Source: Acanthopleuribacter pedis (GTDB taxonomy: Bacteria > Acidobacteriota > Holophagae > Acanthopleuribacterales > Acanthopleuribacteraceae). From it: a stretch of 64,000 nucleotides of DNA. A model generated the notes under the pieces. It did not search any database. It had not been told where the DNA came from and saw only the letters and a list, made by a program, of their open reading frames with translations. Below are positions 35,392 through 44,339 of the stretch, one piece after another. Within the stretch, counting starts at the first letter, position 1. Each line of letters opens with the position of its first letter. The position numbers and the translations under genes were made by a program. Where the stretch lies: positions 124,001 through 188,000 of the forward strand of contig NZ_JAFREP010000016.1 in NCBI RefSeq assembly GCF_017377855.1, read 5' to 3'.

Positions 35392-36324
35392 TCAGTTGCC
35401 CGCGTCGGCGTTGGCTGTCCCTTGTGGGGGTTCGTTGGGTTCTTCCAGTAAAACCGCGCTTTCTCCGTGGGTGCTGATGCGTTCCGTAACATAGCGCGTT
35501 AGGCGTTTGCGCCGCTGATGGAACATGTGGAGCTGCATGGCGTTAAGGTGGGGTTTGAGCGCTTGGTTAAAATCTTTCTTGGTTAGCGCCGTGAACCGTT
35601 CCCACAGTTTACGGGGCACGCGTGTCAGGCGCTCCGGTTTGTGAAGCTTTGGATCCGCGCGGAAGGTACGGGTGTGGTCGATGTACCACAGGCACCATTG
35701 CGTGTCGTAGAGGAAGTTGCCCTCGTGACGGTCAAAGTTCCAGACCAACAGGTCAAAAAACAGCATTTGTTGGTATTCATAGGTCTCGGGATAATGGCCG
35801 GGGAAGGCGATCTTTTTATCGCGCCGTTTCTTTTCGGTACGCGCGTTTTCAATCCAAACCTGTAAGCTGCCCTTGCGGCCTTTGTATTCCGCGTAAATGA
35901 CCGGCGGAATGCGGTCCAATTCAAGGAGTTGGGCCAGGGTATAGGCCGCGACTTCGAATTTGTAGCTGTCGAAGAAATACGGGTGGAGGTCGCCTTCCAC
36001 CTTGACGTTGCGTTCGTACCGAAACAGATGCCGGAAAATCGCGTTAATTTCCCGACCCTCATGGCGCAGGGTGAGTTTCAGCGGATTGGTGATGCCGCCG
36101 CCGATCGGTTTCTCCGCGACCACCTCGGCTTCCCGTAAAAAGTTGAGCCACCACGCGTGGTCCTGGTTGGCCAAGGCGCGGCCTTGGCTGTCGCGAAGGG
36201 CGCGCGTCCCGACCGGCTCCTCGTCCAAGTGGGTCTGGCCCCAGAGCGGGAGCAGGGCGAAACAGCCGATCCATAGCAGCGTTCGGAACCAAAAATGATC
36301 GGCGCGGTTGGGTTGTGGTTTCAT
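35392..36324 (-). CDS. secreted FAM20-like kinase homologue
   Basis: The product has 310 residues from the ATG at 36324, with AAAGG upstream. Signal peptide or anchor: residues 11-30 (FWFRTLLWIGCFALLPLWGQ). The body follows the FAM20/Four-jointed secretory kinase pattern: a Gly-rich GGGITNPLKLTL, NAIFRHL at the ATP-lysine position (Arg98 where FAM20C has Lys), SYKFEVAAYTL (Glu124), RIPPVI, the catalytic NFDRHEGN (Asp198) and the metal-binding YIDHTRTF (Asp216). It would act outside the cytoplasm on proteins or sugars. The Lys-to-Arg change may alter nucleotide binding. The assignment rests on motif order and is fairly strong for the superfamily. Confidence 0.6.
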   Translation of the reverse strand: MKPQPNRADHFWFRTLLWIGCFALLPLWGQTHLDEEPVGTRALRDSQGRALANQDHAWWLNFLREAEVVAEKPIGGGITNPLKLTLRHEGREINAIFRHLFRYERNVKVEGDLHPYFFDSYKFEVAAYTLAQLLELDRIPPVIYAEYKGRKGSLQVWIENARTEKKRRDKKIAFPGHYPETYEYQQMLFFDLLVWNFDRHEGNFLYDTQWCLWYIDHTRTFRADPKLHKPERLTRVPRKLWERFTALTKKDFNQALKPHLNAMQLHMFHQRRKRLTRYVTERISTHGESAVLLEEPNEPPQGTANADAGN

Positions 36325-36691
36325 GATTGCCTTTCCAAAATCAATCCATCGGCAAAAAGGTGCCGTTGATGTTCTACGCAAAAAAACGTGATTGGGTTGG
36401 GCGTTGGGATAACTTTCATCCGCGTGATGATGGGTGGGAAGTGGTTCAACCATACCATTCTCAAGCCCGATTGGGGCGAAGGCGCCTGATTTTCTTGCCT
36501 ATTTTCCCGTTCCCACCGATGCAGGAGATGTGAGCCTTTTCACGCATGGTCACCCAGGGTAAACCTATTTCGATCCTGCCGGTCCTTGTTTGGGACGGGC
36601 GTGGCGGCAGGGTCCTTCCTTTTGGTCGGGCCTCGCGGTATTGTCGGTGATACGTGTTACGCCCAAAAGATAAAAAGGTGAGGTGTTCCCC
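36325..36691. other. divergent promoter region
   Basis: This 367-bp stretch separates divergent genes. An inverted CCTGCCG/CGGCAGG pair (about 36574-36615) is visible. No gene is supported and no clear promoter hexamers are seen. Confidence 0.35.
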
Positions 36692-37084
36692 ATGAACAGT
36701 CGTGTGGTTGTGGTTTTTTTGGTTTTCGCGCTGGTTGGTTTACCCAACGGGTTTGCCGGTGATAATTGGGAAGTTCTTGGGACGCGGGTGGTGCAAAACC
36801 ACGCGGAACGGGACGTGATTGAAGTAACCGGAAAAGAAGGCACGTTCAAAAAGGTTAAGCTGAAGGTCAAACGTCGGACCGTTGAATTTTTTGATGTGAA
36901 AATCCATTTTTCCAATGGCGAAGTAAAAGACGTCTCTCTGCGCAGCACGATTCGCCCCGGTGAAGCGACGCGGGTTATCGATCTTCCTGGAAACAAAAGG
37001 ATCATCAAAAAGGTAACCTTTGTTTATAAGACCAAAGGGAACAAAGGCAAAAAACGGGCTTTGGTTACCCTGCTGGGTCGTTAG
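36692..37084 (+). CDS. small secreted beta-rich protein, DUF2541-like
   Basis: The product has 130 residues from the ATG at 36692, with GAGG eight bases upstream. A signal peptide (MNSRVVVVFLVFALVGLPNG) is followed by NWEVLGTRVVQNHAERDVIE and then alternating strands with FFDVKIHFSNGEVKDVSL, GEATRVIDLPG and IIKKVTFVYKT. The W-x-x-LG-x-x-x-V and IDLPG...I-x-x-V-x-F-x-Y features recur in small periplasmic proteins of the DUF2541 kind. Function is unknown. It lies 305 bp before the amidase on the same strand. Confidence 0.7.
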   Translation: MNSRVVVVFLVFALVGLPNGFAGDNWEVLGTRVVQNHAERDVIEVTGKEGTFKKVKLKVKRRTVEFFDVKIHFSNGEVKDVSLRSTIRPGEATRVIDLPGNKRIIKKVTFVYKTKGNKGKKRALVTLLGR

Positions 37085-37389
37085 TTCCCGCGGCGACTCA
37101 CCCTTAACGGCTGTGCCGCAACACCCGGTGACGCCGGATCGCCGGCGGTGCATTCTGTACCGCCCGGCTTTTGTTTCGGTCGTTATGGTGAGATTGGGCC
37201 CCAATCCGGCCGTCGTTTGTAAGTTTTGGCCTCGACGCGTCTCTTTTCCACTCATTTGTTAAGGCGTCGTTGTATCTCTCATAAGCACATTCCAAGGCAT
37301 GCCTTTTGCATCTCTTTCGACGTCTATCGCTTTGCGTCGTTTCGGTTTGGGTTTTTTTGCAACTCCTTTTTCTTGGGTGGGATTCTTTC
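37085..37389. other. intergenic region upstream of amidase gene
   Basis: This 305-bp stretch contains no recognised gene, repeat or strong terminator. The last 100 bases are T-rich and probably hold the amidase promoter. Confidence 0.35.
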
Positions 37390-39312
37390 ATGCGTCAGTT
37401 ATTTGTCAGCTTTGCGCTGGTTTGGCTTTTTGCGATCATGCCACTTCTCGCTTGGCCCCACGGTGCTCAGGTTCAGGCCAAAGTCGATCAACAGAGTCAA
37501 GCCGTTTTTGTGGCCGGTAAAGGCGCGTTCCTGACCGTGTCGGTCAAATACGCAACGGAACTGGACGCCGCATTGCGCATGTACACCGGCCGCCTCAACG
37601 CCGAGCAATCGCTTGAAGGGCTCGGTATTGTTCGCACCAATGATCGCCAGGCGCGTTTGCCCTTTGAGGTATTGTCGCCGCTTTTTCAAAAATCCTTCCT
37701 GCGCGCTTTGTGGCCCAAGGACAAAATGGACGGCGCCTACTGGCACCACCACATTACCCATAAAGGACGGGAAACCCTGTGGGCCGTTGCTTTGCTTTAC
37801 ACCGGTTCCGGGCAACATTATCGCGAGATCATGCGGGTCAACAAAATGACCTCGCCGGAAATTGAAGACGGCCGTGTGTTGAAAATTCCCCGCAACCTGC
37901 TGCGCCCGATCCTGCAGCACGAGGAACAGTTGCCGCCGACTTCCGTCGATTCACCGCGCGAACCCATGCTGAACGCCGTGGTTGAGGCCGGTCTTAAACA
38001 AGCCGCCAAAACCGTGCGCCAAGTAACGCAAGCCGCTCAAACCGCTCAAGCCGGCCAAAATGCACCGCCGCCCACCGCGGCGCCCGCCAAACCCACCGCC
38101 GTAACCAAAGCGAGGGGCACCGCTTTTGAAGAGCAACTGGCCGAGCAACTAAGTTACCGCCGCCAATTGACCTATGGCCGCGACAAACAGGGCCGTTATG
38201 CCTTGTATGCGCTCAAATCCGGTGAGGCCATTTACTCCGCCGTCGTCGTGCGTTTTTGTGGTTTGGTGAGCGCCAACGACGTCAACCGCGTCGCCAAGGT
38301 CATCATTGAGCGCAACCAAATTCGCGACGAGACCGACTTGCCCGTCGGCCGCAAGATCAAAATTCCCTACAACCTCCTCGAACCCGAATTTCGGGCGGCG
38401 GACGACGCGGCTTATCTGGCTTGGCAACGCAACCTTGAGGCAGTCGCCCGCATTCAAACCCAGTTGCGGGTGGCCAACCTCAAAGGGGTCCACGTCATTT
38501 TGGATGCCGGTCATGGCGGCCGCGATCCCGGCGCCCATTTCGGACACGCCTGGGAAGACGATTTTGTTTACGACGTATTGTGTCGCGTCAAATTGCGGCT
38601 CGAAACGGAAACCAAAGCCAAGGTCTACAGCACCGTGACCGACCCTAGCATTCAGTTTGTGCCCCAAGATGTCAAAACCTTCCAGATGGACCACGACGAG
38701 GTGTTAAACACCAAACCCGTGTACAAACTCAATTCAAGCACCGTGACCACCGACGGGGTGAACCTGCGTTGGATGATCGCCAACTACCACTACCAGCGTC
38801 TGGTGAAAAGCGGCGTCAAACCCGAAAACATCTTTTTTGCCTCGTTTCACGCCGACTCACTTCACCGTGGTTTGAGTGGCGGCATGGTGTATGTGCCCGA
38901 TGCACGGGTCTACCCGCGCAAGGTGGTTCCCTACCGCAAGTTTTCCAAATACCGCGAATATGCCGCCAACCGCTTCTCATTTTCGCGTAAGGAGATGCAA
39001 CAGGCCCAGGCACGCAGCTTCAGTTTCGCCAAAAACTACGTCACCCGGTCGCGGCGTTTGGGCGTTCCGGTCCATGATCAGAAGCCGATTCGCTCCCTCA
39101 TTTACCGGACCCCTACCAAACCTTTCGTGCCGGCCGTGCTGAAGTACAACCGCATTCCCACCCGCGCGCTGATTGAAGTCTGCAACCTCAACAACAAAAC
39201 GGACCGCGAGAACATCGCCAGCCCCCGCTTCCGGCAGAAGTTGGCCGATACCTTCGTTGAGGCGCTTTACATGAGTTACGGTGTCCGTTTTGGGGACGAC
39301 GAGTCCTCCTAA
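37390..39312 (+). CDS. N-acetylmuramoyl-L-alanine amidase with LysM-like domains
   Basis: The product has 640 residues from the ATG at 37390; its N-terminus MRQLFVSFALVWLFAIMPLL is a good signal peptide, unlike the longer upstream frame. Two LysM-like segments precede the enzyme: ETLWAVALLYTGSGQHYREI...LKIPRNLL and a second ending GRKIKIPYNLL. The amidase_3 domain has DAGHGGRDPGA (zinc His), a following AWEDDFVYDV Glu, FFASFHADS (zinc His) and ALIEVCNLNN (catalytic Glu). It cleaves the MurNAc-L-Ala bond in peptidoglycan, for cell separation or remodelling. A Pro/Ala/Gln linker lies between the LysM parts. Confidence 0.9.
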   Translation: MRQLFVSFALVWLFAIMPLLAWPHGAQVQAKVDQQSQAVFVAGKGAFLTVSVKYATELDAALRMYTGRLNAEQSLEGLGIVRTNDRQARLPFEVLSPLFQKSFLRALWPKDKMDGAYWHHHITHKGRETLWAVALLYTGSGQHYREIMRVNKMTSPEIEDGRVLKIPRNLLRPILQHEEQLPPTSVDSPREPMLNAVVEAGLKQAAKTVRQVTQAAQTAQAGQNAPPPTAAPAKPTAVTKARGTAFEEQLAEQLSYRRQLTYGRDKQGRYALYALKSGEAIYSAVVVRFCGLVSANDVNRVAKVIIERNQIRDETDLPVGRKIKIPYNLLEPEFRAADDAAYLAWQRNLEAVARIQTQLRVANLKGVHVILDAGHGGRDPGAHFGHAWEDDFVYDVLCRVKLRLETETKAKVYSTVTDPSIQFVPQDVKTFQMDHDEVLNTKPVYKLNSSTVTTDGVNLRWMIANYHYQRLVKSGVKPENIFFASFHADSLHRGLSGGMVYVPDARVYPRKVVPYRKFSKYREYAANRFSFSRKEMQQAQARSFSFAKNYVTRSRRLGVPVHDQKPIRSLIYRTPTKPFVPAVLKYNRIPTRALIEVCNLNNKTDRENIASPRFRQKLADTFVEALYMSYGVRFGDDESS

Positions 39313-39397
39313 CCGGCGATGCCTGCCGAGATTGGGGCGGAGCCGGAAGTGCCCGCCGGGATCAAGGCGGGCTGTTCGCTGAAGATAGCAACGGTTT

Positions 39398-39430
39398 GAA
39401 AGGCGGGTTTAGCTCACCCCGCCTTTCTCA
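39398..39430 (+). terminator. terminator-like hairpin after amidase gene
   Basis: GAAAGGCGGG (39398-39407) pairs with CCCGCCTTTC (39418-39427) around a ten-base loop. A second GC hairpin (GCCCGCC/GGCGGGC) lies about 30 bases before it. Both fit the end of the amidase transcript, though the T tail is short. Confidence 0.5.
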
Positions 39431-40004
39431 CGCAAGCCACGAGGAATGAGTTCAAGGGATTGTTTCTAACCGGCGGAGCGACTGCCGTTTGTTTGGGAAA
39501 ACCCCCCCGGTGCCTATCGCGGCTTCATGGGTTAATTTTTTGTGAGGGAAATATTAGGGTTTCGGTTTTTTGTTTTTAAAGTTAAGCATGGGGAACCAAC
39601 CGTCGATAACCTTTCTATACCCGCATATCCATCGCGCCTAAGTTGGGCCTTTTGACGACCACCGCCTGTTGTTGTGCCTTCCTTTGCGTGGATTTGAGGA
39701 CGATCACCTAGTTTTACCCGTAACAAATCATTAACCCACGTCCCCAAAAATAACCCCAGGGAAAACGATTTTTTTTCGGTGAATGACGCCTTTTCGGCAA
39801 CACAAGGTGGTGTGGTTCCCATCAGAAATAGTTTTGTCCTGTGACCCACGATCAGGTGGGTTTGAACCGGTGAGCTTATCCGCTTAATACCACAAGATTA
39901 TCTAAATCAGAGGTTTATGTGGGTGCTTTTCTCCGGTTGTTGGGGCGGCGACGCCGGCCGTTTTTCCGGCGTTCCTGTTCGGTTCGCTTTAGAGAGGTGC
40001 TTCA
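39431..40004. other. intergenic region upstream of TonB receptor
   Basis: Nothing coding is supported. T-rich tracts lie at 39530-39590 and 39765-39790. Frames on the minus strand (39532-39849) lack a ribosome site and have a shadow-like composition. Confidence 0.35.
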
Positions 40005-42224
40005 ATGAAGCGGGAAGCCGTGTTTTTCTCCCTGAAAAAGTTAACTGGTTTTTTGTTCCTAGTATGTGTGTTTTTTCCTGCTGTTGGTCAGGATATTGAT
40101 GATGCCGATGAGTTATTATCCATGAGCTTGGAATCTTTGCTACAAATAGAAGTAACCTCGGCTTCGAAATTTGCGCAAAATCCCCGCGAGGCGCCCAGTG
40201 TTATTACCTTAACCACGGCGGAGCAAATTGATCGGTACGGCTGGCAATCGATCAATGACATTCTCTATAAAATGCCCGGTTTTGGACCCGGCCAAGATTT
40301 TGACCGGCCCACGGTTCCAACGCGCGGCTTGTTTGACAGTTGGAGCAACAACCACTTGTTGCATTTGGTCGACGGCATCCCCATGAACGGGATCCTCTAC
40401 GGGACCGCGTTCACCTGGGAGATCACGCCTATTTTCAATGCCAAAACCATCGAGATTATTCGCGGACCGGGTTCCGCGCTCTACGGCTCCAACGCCACCA
40501 ACGGCGTGGTTCAGGTCAACACCGTTTCCGCCGCCGATCTCGATAAAAAAGTAGACATCCGCTTGCGTACCGGTAGTTTTAACTCGCAGCAAGCCGACCT
40601 GCTGGCCGCCCACGACGGCGAAGAATTTTCCGCCGTCATTTCCTTCTCCGGGCATACCACCAATGGTTGGGAATACGATACCTTGGACGGTTCCGGCCGC
40701 TTTGATGCGGCCGGGAACCCCGAGGTGTTCCGCAACCGGAACCAAAAGGAAAACCTCTACGCTTGGGCCAAGGTTGAGGGAAAGGAACGCTTTGAGGGTT
40801 TTAGTTTTCAATACCACCAGCAGGATTGGGATTTCCAAACCGGCCACGGCTGGTTGTGGTGGGTTCCCGATTTTGAAGAAGACATGAACCAGCAACGCCG
40901 CGTGTTTGCCCTCAAATACGCGCCAACCCCCAAGGGCAAGCTCAACCAAGAGTACTTGGTCCGCTTCGAACGGCAAGACGTCTCTTGGAACCAGCGTTAC
41001 TATCCCGACGGTGCCTTTGAGGATTATTACCCTTCCGGTATGTGGGAATTTCTCGATACCGATGCCGAGGAAGTGTTTGTCCGGGTTCAATTCGGCTACG
41101 AACTGGGCAAAAACGCGCGTGTCCTGGCCGGTTTTGAAGGCGACCGTTTCCTGTACAAAGGCGACACCGAACATTTCTCAAATGTCGACGTCAACGATCC
41201 CTTCTTTGCGCCCTTTCCCGGCGATGTCAACACGGCACTTGGCCCGTGGCTTGAGTACATCATCGACGAACCGCTGATCAACACCGGTTTTTACGCCCAA
41301 TTCTCTTCAGGGGACATGATCAATGAAACCTTTGAGGTTACCGCCGGCTTGCGCTGGGATGAATCCAGCGTGGACTTCTACCAACTCGGCGAGCCGGGCC
41401 GACCCCAAGCCGAGAAATCCCTTTCCCGCGTCAGCCCGCGTTTGGCCGCCGTGTATTCCATGAATGAACGAACCACCCTCAAACTGATGGGGGGCCGTGC
41501 TTTTCGGGCTCCGGTTCCCACCGAACTCGCGGGCGCCAATACCTTCTCCTTGGCTTCCAATATCGAAGAATTACAGCCTGAGTTGATCACCACGGTTGAA
41601 CTCATGGGCGATTTCATTCTGTTTGACAACATCAACCTGCGCGTGAATCTGTTTGAAACAGAGTTTGAAAACCAAATTGCCTACAGCACCGCCAATAACA
41701 ATCTCAGCACCAATGTATTCTCACAAACCACCCGTGGGCTGGAACTGGATTTGGTCTACCAGGCCAATCAGTGGTCCGCTTTCGCCAACCTGTCTTTGGT
41801 GGATCGCGTGGATGAGGAAGTGCAAGACAGCACCATTGCGCTTAATGAGGACGATGTGGCTTGGGAAACCGATACCAAGTTCAACTTTGGTATTTCCTAC
41901 ACCAGCCGCCGCTGGAACGCGTCCTTGGCGGGCCATTACCACGGAGAAGCGAATCGGCGTGCAACGGATATCGGCGTACAAGAGCTGCCGCTTGGGGTTG
42001 GGGTCAGTCTCGATATGGACCGGTACCGGCCGCAAACGCTTGACTCTTGGCTGACGGCCGACCTCAACGTGGAATACAAACTGAGCAAGTCGCTGACCTT
42101 GGGCTTCCGTTCCACCAACCTGTTCGACGAAGACGAGAACATGCTGATCAAAACCGGGCCGTTCCCCTTCGATTACCAAGGAGAGGGACGGCGTACCGAT
42201 TTTGTCATGCGCGTCAAATTCTAA
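40005..42224 (+). CDS. TonB-dependent outer-membrane receptor
   Basis: The 739-residue protein has a signal peptide (about 1-28), then a plug domain with APSVITLTTAEQIDRYG, DILYKMPGFGPGQD and the IIRGPGSALYGSNATNGVV motif. A 22-strand-type barrel follows, ending in FVMRVKF with a terminal Phe. The start has GAGAGG upstream. The substrate is not predictable; the SLESLLQIEVTSASK stretch near the N-terminus is common in receptors of the acidobacterial/gammaproteobacterial 'TonB-dependent receptor plug' group. It appears monocistronic. Confidence 0.93.
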   Translation: MKREAVFFSLKKLTGFLFLVCVFFPAVGQDIDDADELLSMSLESLLQIEVTSASKFAQNPREAPSVITLTTAEQIDRYGWQSINDILYKMPGFGPGQDFDRPTVPTRGLFDSWSNNHLLHLVDGIPMNGILYGTAFTWEITPIFNAKTIEIIRGPGSALYGSNATNGVVQVNTVSAADLDKKVDIRLRTGSFNSQQADLLAAHDGEEFSAVISFSGHTTNGWEYDTLDGSGRFDAAGNPEVFRNRNQKENLYAWAKVEGKERFEGFSFQYHQQDWDFQTGHGWLWWVPDFEEDMNQQRRVFALKYAPTPKGKLNQEYLVRFERQDVSWNQRYYPDGAFEDYYPSGMWEFLDTDAEEVFVRVQFGYELGKNARVLAGFEGDRFLYKGDTEHFSNVDVNDPFFAPFPGDVNTALGPWLEYIIDEPLINTGFYAQFSSGDMINETFEVTAGLRWDESSVDFYQLGEPGRPQAEKSLSRVSPRLAAVYSMNERTTLKLMGGRAFRAPVPTELAGANTFSLASNIEELQPELITTVELMGDFILFDNINLRVNLFETEFENQIAYSTANNNLSTNVFSQTTRGLELDLVYQANQWSAFANLSLVDRVDEEVQDSTIALNEDDVAWETDTKFNFGISYTSRRWNASLAGHYHGEANRRATDIGVQELPLGVGVSLDMDRYRPQTLDSWLTADLNVEYKLSKSLTLGFRSTNLFDEDENMLIKTGPFPFDYQGEGRRTDFVMRVKF

Positions 42225-42349
42225 ACCTTGCCGACCTTCGGCACGGGGCCGCTGGGCACGGATCATCGCGTGTGCCGGGTGGACTACAAAATCAAGCATC
42301 TGAAACGCGCCGGGATGGGACTTTCCGTGCCTCTCCCGGCTCGTGCGTG

Positions 42350-43615
42350 CTAACGGCGGTAGTGGCGTTTGAAGAAGGATTGCGCCATCAGCGGCACCAC
42401 GTCGGCGTTGGCGGGTGCAACCGAAATGACCTTTACCTTTTCGCGGATCATGGGCATAAACTCGCCCGTGCTGGGACGGTAAACCGCGTGATCGGCCAAA
42501 CCGTCGCCGTTGTAATCGGCGGGTACCTCAATGTCATTGGGTTGCGTGGCGAAGTTTTGCAAGCGCAGGCTGCCGTTGCGGCTGCGAATAATCCAGGCGC
42601 CCAACTGCTCCTCGGTGACGCGGCGGATCGCGATATCGGTGGTGCCGTCGCCGTCGTAGTCGGCCGGCGCAATTTTGTCGGAATCCTGCATGCTGAAAGG
42701 GAACCGCGCCAACTGGGTTTCCCCGTAAAATTCGTGGATGGTCCAGCGGTTGTTGCGCAATTGTTTGACCGCCACATCCACCGTGCCGTTGCCGTTGAAA
42801 TCGCCCACGAGTGGGATGTCGTCGTCGTAACCGCTAAAGGACAACGAATCCACGCTGTCGTTGTTGAGCGAACGCGTAAACCAAACACCGCGGCTTTTTT
42901 CATCATAGGAAGGCACAAAGCGATGGATGATTAAGTCGTCCAGCCCGTCCCCGTCCACATCGCCCACGAACGGGGTGTCTGTTCCCCGTTCTCCGAATTG
43001 GCACTGGACCGGATGGCTGTAGCCGGTCATGGAGGTGTAAATGGACCAGTCGCCGGTCGCGGGATTCCATACGGCGATATCGGCGCGGTTGTCGTGGTCA
43101 AATCGGCCGACGAGTGGCACCGAGTTGGCGGGCATGCCGTCGAAGAAGAGATAGGTGGCCTCATTTTGACGATTCAGGTAGTAAAAGCTGTTGCCCTCGC
43201 GAAACGAGAAATCGGCTGTTCCGTCGCCGTCGAAGTCGCCGGGGGTATAGGCGGCAACGACACGAACCACAAAAGAAAGGGTGGTTGGGTTGCCTTTTGG
43301 ATCGGTGAACACCAAAGAAATGGGCGTGTCGCCGAGCGCGTCCGGTTTTGCTTGACCCTGCAACACATAGGTGTGTGAACCTTTGGCTGCGGTGGTGTCG
43401 TTGTAGGTGAACGTCATCCAAGACGGCATGGTGGCTTGGAACAAACGCGGCTTTTCGTTACCGCGATGCTTAATTTCGAATTCCCAAAAAAAGGTTGCGG
43501 CTTCACCAAGGACCAGCGGGTGTCCCGGGGGCGGCGGGTCGACCTTAAGTGTTTTTCCTGCTGTTAAAACCAATGAACAGATACTAAAGGCAATCATCAA
43601 TGTGAATGGTTTCAT
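42350..43615 (-). CDS. secreted FG-GAP/VCBS repeat protein
   Basis: The 421-residue protein has a signal peptide (about 1-20), then an Ig/cadherin-like domain (PPPPGHPLVLGEAATFFWEF to FVVRVVA). Five or six FG-GAP-like repeats follow, with calcium-type loops GDFDGDGTAD, GDVDGDGLDD, GDFNGNGTVD, ADYDGDGTTD and ADYNGDGLAD. Such proteins form calcium-stabilised beta-propellers on the cell surface. The ATG has AAGGAG upstream. The promoter is close to repeat R1 copy 2, which starts 38 bp upstream of the ATG. Confidence 0.88.
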   Translation of the reverse strand: MKPFTLMIAFSICSLVLTAGKTLKVDPPPPGHPLVLGEAATFFWEFEIKHRGNEKPRLFQATMPSWMTFTYNDTTAAKGSHTYVLQGQAKPDALGDTPISLVFTDPKGNPTTLSFVVRVVAAYTPGDFDGDGTADFSFREGNSFYYLNRQNEATYLFFDGMPANSVPLVGRFDHDNRADIAVWNPATGDWSIYTSMTGYSHPVQCQFGERGTDTPFVGDVDGDGLDDLIIHRFVPSYDEKSRGVWFTRSLNNDSVDSLSFSGYDDDIPLVGDFNGNGTVDVAVKQLRNNRWTIHEFYGETQLARFPFSMQDSDKIAPADYDGDGTTDIAIRRVTEEQLGAWIIRSRNGSLRLQNFATQPNDIEVPADYNGDGLADHAVYRPSTGEFMPMIREKVKVISVAPANADVVPLMAQSFFKRHYRR

Positions 43616-43653
43616 GTTATCTCCTTGTTGAGGTGCTCGCTGAGAGTGTTTAC

Positions 43654-43830
43654 CCTAAGAAGCGCGATAAGAGCGTGGGGTTTTCGCTAAAGATCTGGAG
43701 CGAAATGGCTTGAGAAAAGCGGGCCGGGGTCGCGCACGACGCGCACCCGTTGGGTGCGGTGAGCATTTTTGCAGGCCGTTGTAGCCCAGAGGTTTAGCCA
43801 AAATCGCCGCGAGTTAGCGCGCTTCTTAGG
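43654..43830. repeat. MITE-like repeat R1, copy 2 (177 bp)
   Basis: This copy matches 484-659. Its terminal inverted repeats are perfect here (CCTAAGAAGCGCG and CGCGCTTCTTAGG). TTTA stands just outside both ends (43649-43652 and 43831-43834), with one base between on the left, which would fit a 4-bp target duplication. The internal CGCACCC-GTT-GGGTGCG hairpin is perfect in this copy. Confidence 0.8.
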
Positions 43831-44339
43831 TTTAAGCCTATGTGTGTGTTTCCGGTTTGGCGTTTGTCTGGTTTGGTTAATGAAATCTCACAAGATGAAG
43901 GAGGAATGATTGATGGATGAAAGCCGATTATTCCAAGCTTGTTATGGAGCGGATTGCCCGTGAGTGCAGCTCGAGCCGGTGTTGATGACCCAATCCTGGA
44001 ACGACGGAAGGGGTCCCCATTGCGCATGACGCACAAGGGTGCACCTAACGAAGGGAAAGGCAGGCCGCGTAAGGCTGGAATTCGTAGGCATCATCAGGAA
44101 ATTTTTGTGTATTGAAGGACTTACTTCTTAATGCCGTAAAATCTGAGAAAATGTGTCAAAAAAGATCATTTTTTTTAGAATTACTTGGTGGGAATTCAAG
44201 AAGGTTTTTCTAAGTTCTTTATATTGAGCCGATCCCATTGCCCACGAGGATAGGTCGCGAGGAGTTACCCTTGTGAGAAATGCGGGCTGGGAGGTTCTCT
44301 CAGATTGGGGCTTGGAGGATGACCCGGTGTAGGGTCGTT
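43831..44339. other. intergenic region with isolated R2 end
   Basis: No gene is supported. At about 44251-44289 the sequence GTCGCGAGGAGTTACCCTTG followed by TGAGAAATGCGGGCT matches the right end of repeat R2, without the rest of the element. A T-rich tract lies at 44166-44180. Confidence 0.45.

Noticed and set aside
39532..39849. 105-residue minus-strand frame
   Set aside because: There is no ribosome site, and the composition is shadow-like in a T-rich intergenic region.
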